Source of the DNA: JBCDCB01 sp039182735
GTDB lineage: Bacteria > Planctomycetota > Phycisphaerae > Phycisphaerales > UBA1924
Reading direction: 5' to 3'
Length of the DNA: 64,000 nt
Assembly: GCA_039182735.1 (NCBI GenBank)
Contig: JBCDCB010000003.1
Location: 1 to 64,000, forward strand
Positions 25,620 to 36,624 of the stretch are shown piece by piece; position 1 is the stretch's first letter, and every line of letters begins with the position of its first letter. The translations under genes were made by a program, and so were the position numbers. Below the pieces are notes generated by a model that was not told where the DNA came from, did not search any database, and worked only from the letters and a program-made list of their open reading frames with translations.

Positions 25620-27563
25620 TCAGGTTGATGCGTTGGGTCGTTCGTCGCCCTCGCCCAGGAGGCGCGCAACGAGGGGCTGCGCGAGGACGATCAGGTCGTG
25701 CTCGGAGACGATGCCGACGAGCTTGTGTGACCCGTCCACGACGGGGAGGCAGCCGACCTTGTGCTGGCGCATGAGGGAGATGGCGTCGAGCGTGCTGGTC
25801 TTGGCCGAGACGGTGACGGGGTCGCGGGTCATCACGTCGCGGACGGGGACGGCCTTGGGGTCGGTCTCGTGGCTCGCGCGCGCCAGGTGGCGGATGATCG
25901 CGCGCGAGGAGACGAGCCCGACGAGTTTGTGGTCGGCGTCTTCCACCGGGACGTGGCGGATGTGCTTCCAGTCCATGATCGATGCCGCCAGATCGAGGAT
26001 GTCGCCTTCGTGCACCGTGAAGAGGTCCGTCGTCATGTACTGCCCGACGAAGCGGAACTGCTCGCGCCAGTCGTCGGCGTCGTCGTGCTCGGCGAGCTCC
26101 CACTCGTGTACCGGCATGCCGGTGGCCTGGCGCTCGATGAGCGCGGCGGTGAGGGTCGCGGTGCGCTGCGATCGTTTCTGCGCTTTCGTGCGCGCGTAGG
26201 AGCGGAGCTGCCAGTCGGAGCCGGTGCGTCCGGTCGCGACACGCCGCTCGACCACGCCCAGGTAGCGTTCGATTTCCTGCGTGTCGAAGCCGGCGGCTTC
26301 GAGCCCGCGGTGCGCGAGGGGCAGCATCTTGAGCGCGAGCAGTTCGCGGGCGGGCGTGGGCTCCATGCCCGCGAACGAGAGCTGCGCTTCGAGCCCGTAG
26401 CGGGCGGCGGAGATGAAGTCGTTGAGCGCGTCGTCGAAGTCCATGTGCTGGGTGATGTCGCCGAAGCGGTCGCGCACGCCCCGGATGAGCCCGAACCAGA
26501 AGGCGGCGTTGGCGACCTCGTCGATGATGCTGGGCCCCGCGGGGAGCAGGCGGTTCTCGATGCGGAGGTGCGCGACGTTGTCCACGCTGCCGTAGCAGGC
26601 GCGGTTCCATCGGTAGACGGTGCCGTTGTGGAGGCAGAGCGCGCGGAGCTTGGGGCGCTCGCCGCGTTCGACCATGTCGAGGCTGTGCTCGTCGATGTGC
26701 GACGGGAAGAGGGGCTTGAAGCGCGCGATGTCTTCGCGGTAGATCTCGAGGACGGAGTCCTCGGTCCATGAGCTGCCGAAGGAGACGCGGGCCATGAACT
26801 CGCGCAGGTGATCGCTCTTGGCGCGCGTGTCTACGGACTGCTCGAAGAGCGCGATGCGGGTCTCGCGCCAGAGCCGGCGCCCGAAGAGCAGCGGGGAGTT
26901 GGTGCACGACGCGAGCATGGGTGCGGCGATGGCCTTAGCGATGTTGTGGTATTGCGCGAAGTCGTCCGGGTCGGTCTGGAAGTGGACCTGGAAGGAGGTG
27001 TTGGAGGCTTCGAGCATGACCGAGTCGTGGATGACGCTCAGCTCGTCGATGCCGTTGATGCGGAGTTCGTAGGGCTCCCCGCCGCGGAGCTCGCGGAGGA
27101 CGGTATCGAGTTGGTGGTAGCGGGGTCGGTCGGTGAGGTTGTCGCCGGAGAGGTCGTCCTTGGTGAGCGAGGGGAGGATGCCGCAGAGGACGGGCGTGGC
27201 GCCGAGCGGCTCACAGGCGAGGCGGAGGTTGCTCATCGCGCCGGTGACCTGGTGCTCGAGTTCGGCGAGGCACCCTGGCTCGAAGGGGAGCGGGTCGAGG
27301 TTGAACTCGATGTTGAAGCGTCCGAGCTCGACGGTGAAGCGTGGGTCGTCGAGCGATTCGAGCACGCGGTCGCTGATGGGCGTCGGGCGGTAGTTGCGAT
27401 CGACGAGGACGACTTCCTGCTCGGCGCCGATGCGCCGCGCGCCGGACTCGATCATGCCGCGTTCGAGCATGAGTTCGAGCGCCCGGACGTCGCGCAGCAG
27501 CGCTTTGGTGAACCCGCGGCGGAGCTCGTCGCTGTTCTCGGTTTCGACGCGCTGCTCGCCCAT
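25620..27563 (-). CDS. Glutamate-cysteine ligase-like (GCS2) protein with C-terminal CBS pair
   Basis: The 647-aa protein starts at ATG 27563. Residues about 35-420 look like the GCS2/YbdK carboxylate-amine ligase fold: IGAEQEVVLVDRNYRP, FNIEFNLDP, HFQTDPDDFAQYHN, SGAGTNSP-like ASCTNSPLLFG, RIENRLLPAGPS. This is the ATP-dependent glutamate-cysteine ligase superfamily. Residues about 505-640 contain two CBS domains (YMTTDLFTVHEGDILDLA, VPVEDADHKLVGLVSSR, VMTRDPVTVSAKTSTLDAI, GCLPVVDGSHKLVGIVSEHDL), which usually bind adenine nucleotides. The fusion suggests energy- or nucleotide-dependent control of a peptide-bond or thiol-forming reaction. The substrate is not known. Confidence 0.8.
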   Translation of the reverse strand: MGEQRVETENSDELRRGFTKALLRDVRALELMLERGMIESGARRIGAEQEVVLVDRNYRPTPISDRVLESLDDPRFTVELGRFNIEFNLDPLPFEPGCLAELEHQVTGAMSNLRLACEPLGATPVLCGILPSLTKDDLSGDNLTDRPRYHQLDTVLRELRGGEPYELRINGIDELSVIHDSVMLEASNTSFQVHFQTDPDDFAQYHNIAKAIAAPMLASCTNSPLLFGRRLWRETRIALFEQSVDTRAKSDHLREFMARVSFGSSWTEDSVLEIYREDIARFKPLFPSHIDEHSLDMVERGERPKLRALCLHNGTVYRWNRACYGSVDNVAHLRIENRLLPAGPSIIDEVANAAFWFGLIRGVRDRFGDITQHMDFDDALNDFISAARYGLEAQLSFAGMEPTPARELLALKMLPLAHRGLEAAGFDTQEIERYLGVVERRVATGRTGSDWQLRSYARTKAQKRSQRTATLTAALIERQATGMPVHEWELAEHDDADDWREQFRFVGQYMTTDLFTVHEGDILDLAASIMDWKHIRHVPVEDADHKLVGLVSSRAIIRHLARASHETDPKAVPVRDVMTRDPVTVSAKTSTLDAISLMRQHKVGCLPVVDGSHKLVGIVSEHDLIVLAQPLVARLLGEGDERPNAST

Positions 27564-27660
27564 CGATGCGCTCCCACGCGGCGGACTCGCCACACATCTT
27601 GAGCATACCGCGCAACGCACGGATCCCGAACGGGATACGCGGATCCGGCGCGCAAGAGGT

Positions 27661-28386
27661 TCAGGACGCGCGGACGAGGTCGAGGAAGCGCTGCAGGATC
27701 GTCGCGGCGACGGGCGTCTCGACGAGGTCCTCCTTCATCGCGCCGAACTCCTCGTCCGCCGGCACATACTGGCGGTAGACCGAGAGACGCTCGATGAGGC
27801 GACCGGGCGTCAGCTCGGCGTGGAACTGCGTGCCCCACACGCTGCGTCCCACGACGCGGAAGGCCTGATTGCGGCAGCGATCGGAGTACGCGAGCTCGCG
27901 GCACATGTCGGGCAGCGCCGCGACCCGGTCGTGGTGCCCCATCAGCACATCGAACGTCCCGGCGATGGGCTCGAAGAGCGCATCGTCATCGGCGTGCGCC
28001 GTGGTGGTGACGCTGAACCCGCCGACCTCGCTGGTCGCGTGGTCGGTGATGACCTCGCCCCCGAGCGCCCGCGCGATGATCTGGTGCCCGTAGCACGAGC
28101 CGAACATGGGGATGTCGAGGTCGATCGTGCGGAGGATGGCGTCGATGAGCGGCTGGACGAAGGGGTCGTTGTCGGTGGCGGAGTGCGCGCCCGCGCCGCC
28201 GACGAGGATCGCGTCGTGCGCGCGCAGGACTCCCGCCGAGAGGTCCGCGCCGCGGACCACGTTGACGGTGGTGATGGCGTCGATGGGGAGCTCGAGACGC
28301 TCGCGGAAGCACAGCAGTTCGTGATCGGCGACGTGGTCGTCGTCACGGATTTGGATGAGCAGCACGCGTGGGTGGCTTCGCGACAT
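27661..28386 (-). CDS. Class I glutamine amidotransferase-like protein
   Basis: The 241-aa protein starts at ATG 28386; a GTG directly before it is less likely. The catalytic Cys is in MFGSCYGHQII, and the His/Glu pair in GTQFHAEL. AILVGGAGAHSATDND and GEVITDHATSEVGG fit the stand-alone GATase1 group related to GuaA and to YfeJ-type proteins. It would release ammonia from glutamine or hydrolyse a gamma-glutamyl bond. It lies about 100 nt before the GCS2-CBS gene on the same strand. A gamma-glutamyl cycle link is inference only. Confidence 0.82.
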   Translation of the reverse strand: MSRSHPRVLLIQIRDDDHVADHELLCFRERLELPIDAITTVNVVRGADLSAGVLRAHDAILVGGAGAHSATDNDPFVQPLIDAILRTIDLDIPMFGSCYGHQIIARALGGEVITDHATSEVGGFSVTTTAHADDDALFEPIAGTFDVLMGHHDRVAALPDMCRELAYSDRCRNQAFRVVGRSVWGTQFHAELTPGRLIERLSVYRQYVPADEEFGAMKEDLVETPVAATILQRFLDLVRAS

Positions 28387-28419
28387 CACGCGGAGAATAG
28401 GTCGGGCGGGAGTCGGTGG

Positions 28420-30294
28420 CTATGCGCCGGCACGCTCGCCCGAGCGGTTTCCGCGTGTGGTGACGTCCGGCAGTTCGCCGCCCACGACCTTGACCTCGAT
28501 GGCCCCGGGCACGTGCAGGTCGCGCTGGGGGAAGGGGATCCCGATGCCGGCGTCGTCGAAGCGGTGCTTCACGGCGCGCGTGAGGTCCCAGTACACATCC
28601 CAGTAGTCGGCGGTCTTGGACCACGGGCGCGCGACGATGTTGACGGAGTTGTCGGCGAGCTCGTGGACGCGGACGACCGGGGCGGGCGTGTCGAGCGTCT
28701 TGTCATGCGCGTGGATGCACTCGTTGATGATGCTGATGGCGCGCTCGATGTCGGCGGTGTACGAGATGCCGAAGGTGAGATCGACGCGCCGGGTCTTCTT
28801 GCCGGTGACGTTGGTGATGACACCGTTCCAGATCTGGTTGTTGGGCACGAGCATGAGCTGGTTGTCGAAGGTGAGGACGGACGTGGAGACGAGGTTCATA
28901 GCCTCGACCTTGCCGAGCACGCCGCCGGCGTTGATGACGTCGCCCACGTCGTAGGGCTTGTTGATGAGGATGAGGATGCCGCTGGCGAAGTTGCTGAGCG
29001 TGCCCTGGAGCGCGAGACCGATGACGAGACCAGCGGCGCCGATGGCGGCGATCAGCGGCCCGGTCTCGAGTCCGAACATCGTCAGCCCGATGATGAAGCC
29101 GATGATGAGCGTCACGCGCTTGACCGTGCCCGAGAGCACCGGGGCGAGCATGGTGGAGGCCCGCGGCATGCGCTTGACCGCGGCGAAAACGACGCGCGCG
29201 AGCGCTCGGCTGAGCAGCCAGAACGCGACAACGATGCCCAGGAACTTGAGGAAGTTGAGCCCGATCTCCACGCCGCCCGCGGGGCTGGTGAGCCACGCGA
29301 GGACCTGCGCCTGCAGGATCGACGGATCGGTGATGTTGAGGCGCTGCCCGGTGGTGTTGGCGACGTACGCGGCGGTCTGGCTGGGGTCGCCGCCACGCTT
29401 CTTGATCATGCTCGCGATGAGGTTCACGCGATCGGTGATCGCCGAGACGATGAGCTGGCGCTGCTGCGACTGCGCGGCGAGCTGGGCCTTGAGCGGCGCG
29501 GGTTCCACGTCGGCCAGGCCGGACACGGCGACCTTGGCGCGCTCCTCGGCGAGCTTCTCCTCGAACTTCTTGTTGTCGCTGAGCAGGATGTCGATGCGGC
29601 TGCGCTGACGCAGCTGGCTCTGCAGCATCGCGCGCCAGATCTCGAGACGCTCTTCCAACGACGCGCGGGGCAGCGGCTTGAGCTCGACCTCCAGCTCGGC
29701 GAGGGGGACCTCCCACGGCACGGCACGCTCGTGAACCGGTGGCTCGTCGCGGATGCTCGCGATCAGGCGCGCGGTGAGTTCCTGGATGCGTACTTCCTCG
29801 CTCGTCTCCGCGGGAGCGTCCGCGACGGGCTGCGTGATCTCGACGGGGTCGAGCGCCGCGATCGACGCGAGGTACGCGCGCTGCGAGGCGATGTCGCCGC
29901 CCTTGGTCTCGATGGCTTGCAGCATCGCCGCGGCTCGGTTGGAGAGCTGCTTGAGGCGAGCGCCGAGGTCCGACGCGCGCTGTCTGGCGCCGTCGATGCC
30001 CTCGGTGTTCTGCGCTTCTTCGCGTTCGAGGCGGACGAGCTCGATCAACGCCGACGACGTATCGCTCGCGGCGGCTCGCACCTCGTGCATCAGCGCGCCG
30101 GCGAGGCCCTCGACCTCTTCCAGCTCCAGCGGTGCGATCCGCAGACGGAGCTCTTCGATCGGGATCTCGGCGATGGCGGCCTCGGGGGAGACAGCATCAG
30201 CGGCGAGCGGCGCGGCGGATTCCTGCGCGGACGCGCCGGCGGCGATGAATGTGATCGCGAAGAACGCGACGGCGCAGACGATCGGTCGGTGCAT
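28420..30294 (-). CDS. MscS-family mechanosensitive channel, large form
   Basis: The 624-aa protein starts at ATG 30294 behind AGGAGAGAGG. The N-terminus is a signal peptide (VAFFAITFIAAGASAQ). A long coiled-coil-rich periplasmic region of about 300 residues follows. Several membrane helices come next (FLKFLGIVVAFWLLSRALA, LIIGFIIGLTMFGLETG), and then the MscS pore helix GAAGLVIGLALQGTLSNFASGI with the beta domain DVINAGGVLGKVEAMNLVST. It opens under membrane tension to release solutes. The long periplasmic part recalls MscK-like or YbiO-like channels. It starts 160 nt from the divergent kinase gene. Confidence 0.92.
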   Translation of the reverse strand: MHRPIVCAVAFFAITFIAAGASAQESAAPLAADAVSPEAAIAEIPIEELRLRIAPLELEEVEGLAGALMHEVRAAASDTSSALIELVRLEREEAQNTEGIDGARQRASDLGARLKQLSNRAAAMLQAIETKGGDIASQRAYLASIAALDPVEITQPVADAPAETSEEVRIQELTARLIASIRDEPPVHERAVPWEVPLAELEVELKPLPRASLEERLEIWRAMLQSQLRQRSRIDILLSDNKKFEEKLAEERAKVAVSGLADVEPAPLKAQLAAQSQQRQLIVSAITDRVNLIASMIKKRGGDPSQTAAYVANTTGQRLNITDPSILQAQVLAWLTSPAGGVEIGLNFLKFLGIVVAFWLLSRALARVVFAAVKRMPRASTMLAPVLSGTVKRVTLIIGFIIGLTMFGLETGPLIAAIGAAGLVIGLALQGTLSNFASGILILINKPYDVGDVINAGGVLGKVEAMNLVSTSVLTFDNQLMLVPNNQIWNGVITNVTGKKTRRVDLTFGISYTADIERAISIINECIHAHDKTLDTPAPVVRVHELADNSVNIVARPWSKTADYWDVYWDLTRAVKHRFDDAGIGIPFPQRDLHVPGAIEVKVVGGELPDVTTRGNRSGERAGA

Positions 30295-30454
30295 CGTGCG
30301 GAACCTCTCTCCTGTGGGGCGGCGGTGCCGACCCGTGACCCGTGGGGAGGGTAGCCGCTGGGCACGGCGGGTGTGGGGCGTTCGGCTGTTCGCGCGCGGA
30401 TCGCTCCTTGCCCGGTCTCCTTGTGGGGTTCATGCTTGCGTTCGGAGAACCGCT

Positions 30455-32647
<2,193 letters not shown>

Positions 32648-32677
32648 CGGCGAGAGCTCCCGAATTGGCCTCGAGAC

Positions 32678-33895
32678 TCACCGATCCAGCCGCAGTTCGA
32701 TCGCGCTGCCGAGTGTGAGTTCGACGTCGCGTCGCTCGTCCGTCGCGTCGTCTTCGAGCGTGACGGTCACGGTGTCGCCCTCGACGTAGTCGGCGAGCAC
32801 GGCTTGCAGCTCGCGCAGCGAGTCGATCGGCTTGCCGTCCACCGCGACGACGATGTCGAAGAAGACGGGGCGCCGACTCCGTGAGCCCTCGTCGCGGACG
32901 CCGGCGCGGATGCCCGCCGAGGCGGCGCCGCCGCCCTCGCTGTTCTCGAGCACCGCGACTCCGCGCACGCTGAGACGTCGGCGTGCGTCGTCCGGCAGGG
33001 GGATGATGCCGAGCGTTGGGAAGGTGACGCGCCCGAATCGGATGATCTGCGGGACGACGTGGTTGACGGTGTCGACGGGGACGGCGAAGCCGATGCCGAT
33101 GCTGCCGCCGCGCCCGCTGCCGTCAACGGGGACGGTGCGGATGGCGGTGTTGACGCCGATGAGCCTGCCCGCGGAGTCGAGGAGGGGGCCGCCCGAGTTG
33201 CCGGGGTTGATGGCGGTGTCGGTCTGGATGACATCGAAAATGGTGGTGCCGGCGATGGACTCGATGGTGCGTCCGAGCGCGCTGACGATGCCCTTGGTGA
33301 GGGTCTGGTCGAGCCCGAAGGGGTTGCCGAGGGCGTAGACGGCTTGCCCGACGCGGAGGTCTTCGGCTTCGCCGAGCGGGATGGGCTGGAGGTATTCGCG
33401 GTCGGCGTCGATTTTGAGGACGGCGATATCGCGTGTCGGTGCCACGCCGACGAGCTCCGCCGACCACGCGGTGCCGTCACCGAAGAGAACATCGATGGAG
33501 GAGCCGTCGGCGACGCGGGCGGCGACCCTGCCGGCGCGATCGCGCACGAGAGCGGGAACGATGACGTGGAAGTTGGTGATGATGTGCCCGTCGTCGTCCC
33601 AGACGAAGCCGGAGCCTTCGCCGAGTTCGCGCTCGAGCGTGACGGGGTTCATCATGCGCCGGCTGAAGCGCTGCTCGAGTCGTTTGGTGGTGATGTAGAC
33701 GACGGAGGGGGCGGCGTTCTCGAAGAGGGTGATGGCGGATTGCTCGTCGGACGTCAGCGGGCCGCGAGGCGTGATGTCGCGCGGCCCGGCCTGGGCGGAG
33801 GCGGGCGCGGAGAGCAGATCGGGCGAGTTCTGGATGACAAACGCGGCAAGGATGCCGAGGGCGAAGGCGAGGATGACGAAGGCGCGGGTGCGCAT
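32678..33895 (-). CDS. DegP/HtrA-type serine protease
   Basis: The 405-aa protein starts at ATG 33895. The N-terminal hydrophobic helix (RTRAFVILAFALGILAAFVI) is an uncleaved anchor or signal sequence. The trypsin-like domain has the full triad: His in TNFHVI (near 110), Asp in TRDIAVLKID (near 155) and Ser in PGNSGGPLLDS (near 232). One C-terminal PDZ-like domain (VFFDIVVAVDGKPIDSLRELQAV) completes the usual HtrA layout. It degrades misfolded proteins in the periplasm. Its 3' end lies 30 nt from the convergent kinase gene. Confidence 0.93.
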   Translation of the reverse strand: MRTRAFVILAFALGILAAFVIQNSPDLLSAPASAQAGPRDITPRGPLTSDEQSAITLFENAAPSVVYITTKRLEQRFSRRMMNPVTLERELGEGSGFVWDDDGHIITNFHVIVPALVRDRAGRVAARVADGSSIDVLFGDGTAWSAELVGVAPTRDIAVLKIDADREYLQPIPLGEAEDLRVGQAVYALGNPFGLDQTLTKGIVSALGRTIESIAGTTIFDVIQTDTAINPGNSGGPLLDSAGRLIGVNTAIRTVPVDGSGRGGSIGIGFAVPVDTVNHVVPQIIRFGRVTFPTLGIIPLPDDARRRLSVRGVAVLENSEGGGAASAGIRAGVRDEGSRSRRPVFFDIVVAVDGKPIDSLRELQAVLADYVEGDTVTVTLEDDATDERRDVELTLGSAIELRLDR

Positions 33896-34239
33896 GGGAT
33901 CGGCTCCGGGGTGCGTGCGGTGCTGATTCTGCGGAGTTGTACCGCGTCGGCAAGTAAAGCGTTTCACTGCCCTGTGATGCGCGGATACACGGGCCTGCGA
34001 GGGCGCAGGCCTTCCCGCGGCGAGCGCGGCAGCGCCGCAGCCGGGGTGGCGGCGGCGTCTACGCGGTGGTGAGCATGGTGGTGGTGCGTGCGGTGCCCGG
34101 GCGGCCGGTCGCAGCGGGGGGTCGGGCCCACGTTGTTCGGGTTTGCCCGGATCGCGCGAACAATCCCCCGGGCGCGGGGGTTGAGTCCCCGACAAGCCGG
34201 CGGCGAGCCCGGCGTGAGCGAACCGCACGGACACCGACC

Positions 34240-34608
34240 ATGGGCAAGAGCATCCCGCACCCGGAACTCGAGGGCGTCACGATCGACGACGCGTTGAAGG
34301 CGCTGGCCGATCCGGTGCGTCGAGAGATCGTGCGTCTGGCGTCCACGCAGGACGAACTGCCCTGCAACGCGTTCACGTCGAAGATCCCCAAGAGCACGAT
34401 GTCCTACCACTGGCGCGTCTTGCGCGAATCAGGCCTGATCCGTCAGACCAGTGCGGGGACGCAGCGCCTCAACACGCTCCGGCGTGAAGAGTTCGCGGCG
34501 CGCTTCCCCGGCCTGCTCGAAGCCGTGCTCGCGTCGATCGAACGGGACACGGGCCCGATCGAATCGGGGCACGCCCGGGTCAACGGCGTGCGCGCCGGCG
34601 CCGCCTGA
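34240..34608 (+). CDS. ArsR-type winged-helix transcriptional regulator
   Basis: The 122-aa protein starts at ATG 34240. The N-terminal part reads DDALKALADPVRREIVRL, the ArsR/HTH_20 helix-1 pattern; SKIPKSTMSYHWRVLRESGLI is the recognition helix and wing entry; RQTSAGTQRLNTLR is the wing. No metal-binding cysteine pair (ELCVCDL) is present; one Cys occurs in LPCNAF. It is therefore probably a non-metal member that senses another ligand. The last 29 nt overlap the convergent PEP-CTERM gene. Confidence 0.85.
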   Translation: MGKSIPHPELEGVTIDDALKALADPVRREIVRLASTQDELPCNAFTSKIPKSTMSYHWRVLRESGLIRQTSAGTQRLNTLRREEFAARFPGLLEAVLASIERDTGPIESGHARVNGVRAGAA

Positions 34609-35323
34609 ACGCGCCTGTTCCGAGTAGCGGCAACAGCGCGAACGCGCCCGGCGCGGGGATGGCAGCGCCGCGGAGCACGATCTCGATGTTGATGGGCACG
34701 TCCCCGGACGATGACGATGCGCGCGAGGCTTTGAACGTGGTGTTCTCGCCGTCGAAGACGAAACGCTCTTCGACGGACCAGAGGTTGCTCATGGCGACGA
34801 GCTCGGACATGCCGGAGCCGGTGCCCTCGTTGGACCAGTCGCCGGGGATGACGAGGATCCACTCGTGCAGCCCGATGGGGTTGATGAACGAGGAGGCGCT
34901 CGACGTGAGACGGAGCGTGTAGAGGTCGTCCTCGACGGAGACGGTGTGCTGCCCGCCGGAGACGTCGCGCCAGTCGAGATCGACGCGTGCGATGCCGGTC
35001 TCGTCGAACTTGGATTCCCAGGTGGTGCGATTGGCGTTGCCGACGCTGACGGTCTGGATGTTGTTGGCGCGGAGGTTGCCGAAGTTGGTGATGGTGTGTC
35101 CGAAGGACGTGGCCGGCGTGAAGAAGGTCCAGTCGATTCGGTCGCCCGAGTCGCTCTTGACCGTGTTGCGGATCGATCCGAAGAACTGCGAATCTTCGAA
35201 GCGGTCGTTCGAGAAGTCGAGTTTGTAGTCGTTGACTCGCGCGAGATACTCGAAGCCAGCGCCGGCGTGCGCCGCGGCAGAGACTCCGAGCGCAACGATC
35301 GCGCCCGTGAGGAACGTCTTCAT
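34580..35323 (-). CDS. PEP-CTERM-like exported protein
   Basis: The 247-aa protein starts at ATG 35323 behind AGGGAGT. It has a signal peptide (FLTGAIVALGVSAAAHAG) and a beta-rich body (FEYLARVNDYKLDFSNDRF... RFVFDGENTTFKASRASSSSG). The tail IPAPGAFALLPLLGTGAFRRR plus further arginines is the PEP-CTERM-like sorting signal. It is not a paralogue of the proteins near the left end beyond the tail. The function is unknown; cell-surface or matrix location is inferred from the tail. It overlaps the regulator gene by 29 nt at the 3' ends. Confidence 0.82.
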   Translation of the reverse strand: MKTFLTGAIVALGVSAAAHAGAGFEYLARVNDYKLDFSNDRFEDSQFFGSIRNTVKSDSGDRIDWTFFTPATSFGHTITNFGNLRANNIQTVSVGNANRTTWESKFDETGIARVDLDWRDVSGGQHTVSVEDDLYTLRLTSSASSFINPIGLHEWILVIPGDWSNEGTGSGMSELVAMSNLWSVEERFVFDGENTTFKASRASSSSGDVPINIEIVLRGAAIPAPGAFALLPLLGTGAFRRRRRARR

Positions 35324-35564
35324 TTTCTATTACTCCCTGACTCTCAACTGGCCCGCTGTGCGACGGGCACTTTCTCTGTGCATCTGAAGCATGCGCCGCA
35401 TGCAAGGCGAGTCCAGCAGAAAGTCCGAAAAGTCTCGATGACACCGGCGGATCCGCGCGCTGGGCCCTCGTCCTCATGCCCCGTTGCGGATGAGTCGCAG
35501 GCGCATGTGCCGCGACCCGTGGGGCGGTGGGTCGATCTGTCGAAGCTCGTCCGTATGGTTGCGC

Positions 35565-36110
35565 ATGGCTGCATCGCGCGGGTGGATCCGGGAGTTCGTG
35601 TACGGGGCGATCGACGGGACCGTGACCACGTTCGCGGTGGTCGCAGGTTCGGCGGGGGCGGACCTGTCGGCACGTGTCGTGCTGATCCTCGGCGTGGCGA
35701 ACCTGCTCGCCGACGGGTTCGCGATGGCGTGCGGGAACTACCTCTCCACAAAGGCGGATCATCACGCGGGCGCGAATCGCACCGGCGGCACGCTGAGCGA
35801 CGCGGACCACGCGGAGATCGAGCGTACGGCGCGGCGCGAGGCGCTCACCACCTTTGTCGCCTTCGTGGTGGTGGGGTCCATCCCGATCGCGCCCTTCGTG
35901 GTCGCGGTCGTGGCGGGCGTGGACCTGCCCGTCTTCTGGGTGAGTCTCGCCGGGTCGATGGGCGCCTTCGCGCTGATCGGCTGGGTCAAGTCGCGCGTGA
36001 CCGGGCGCGGCGCGCTCCGCGGCGTGGTGGAGACGCTGCTCATCGGCGGCGCCGCAGCGGGCGTGGCGTTCGGCGTCGGATGGCTGCTGCGCGGCGTGGC
36101 GGGGGCGTGA
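35565..36110 (+). CDS. VIT1/CCC1-family membrane protein
   Basis: The 181-aa protein starts at ATG 35565 (MAASRGWIREFVYGAIDG). VYGAIDGTVTTFAVVAGSAGA and LGVANLLADGFAMACGNYLSTKA are the two conserved membrane segments of the vacuolar iron transporter family. A charged cytoplasmic loop with many Glu/His follows, then two or three more helices (FVVVGSIPIAPFVVAVVAG, GVAFGVGWLLRGVAG). The family moves ferrous iron or manganese out of the cytoplasm. It is shorter than eukaryotic VIT1 but normal for bacterial members. Confidence 0.85.
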   Translation: MAASRGWIREFVYGAIDGTVTTFAVVAGSAGADLSARVVLILGVANLLADGFAMACGNYLSTKADHHAGANRTGGTLSDADHAEIERTARREALTTFVAFVVVGSIPIAPFVVAVVAGVDLPVFWVSLAGSMGAFALIGWVKSRVTGRGALRGVVETLLIGGAAAGVAFGVGWLLRGVAGA

Positions 36111-36232
36111 CCGGACACCGGCTCGATCGAACAGAAAAACTCGAAGTGTGTGTCGCGCAGCCCGCGACCCGTGCGTCATCATGCGTGCGGCGTACCCGCA
36201 CCGGAAGGTTCACCACTGGCTGGAGCAGCACT

Positions 36233-36583
36233 GTGAAGTACGCACTGATCATTCATGAACAGCCCTCTGAACTCGCGAAGCGTGCCGGGCCCGACGCGCC
36301 GGCGTACTGGGCGGCATGGAAAGCGTTCTCGGAGGAAGTCGAACGCGGCGGTGTCATGGCAGGGGGGGCCGGGCTCGAGTCCCCCGATTCCGCGGTGACG
36401 GTGACGCTTTCGCCCGACGAGCCGCGCATCGAGGATGGCCCGTACGCCGACAGCAAAGAGCTGTTGGGCGGGTTCTACATTGTGGACGTCTCGACGCGGG
36501 AAGAGGCGATCGAGTGGGCGCGCCGGATCCCATCGCCCGGCGGGAAGATCGAAGTGCGTCCGCTTCTCAGCATGGATGCCTAG
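36233..36583 (+). CDS. YCII/DGPF-domain protein
   Basis: The 116-aa protein starts at GTG 36233 behind TGGAGCA. KYALIIHEQPSE opens the ferredoxin-like YCII fold, and DGPYADSKELLGGFYIVD is the DGPF motif region (Phe replaced by Tyr). The proteins are small dimers of uncertain biochemistry; in many genomes they stand next to ECF sigma factors of the ECF42 type. That is exactly the case here: the sigma gene starts 41 nt downstream on the same strand. Confidence 0.88.
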   Translation: MKYALIIHEQPSELAKRAGPDAPAYWAAWKAFSEEVERGGVMAGGAGLESPDSAVTVTLSPDEPRIEDGPYADSKELLGGFYIVDVSTREEAIEWARRIPSPGGKIEVRPLLSMDA

Positions 36584-36624
36584 CGCCCCGTCGGGGCCGC
36601 ATCGACGTGCGGCACCGGCACTTG

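Noticed and set aside
27394..30354. A 986-codon plus-strand frame
   Set aside because: Antisense to the GCS2-CBS start, the amidotransferase and the MscS gene; no domain.
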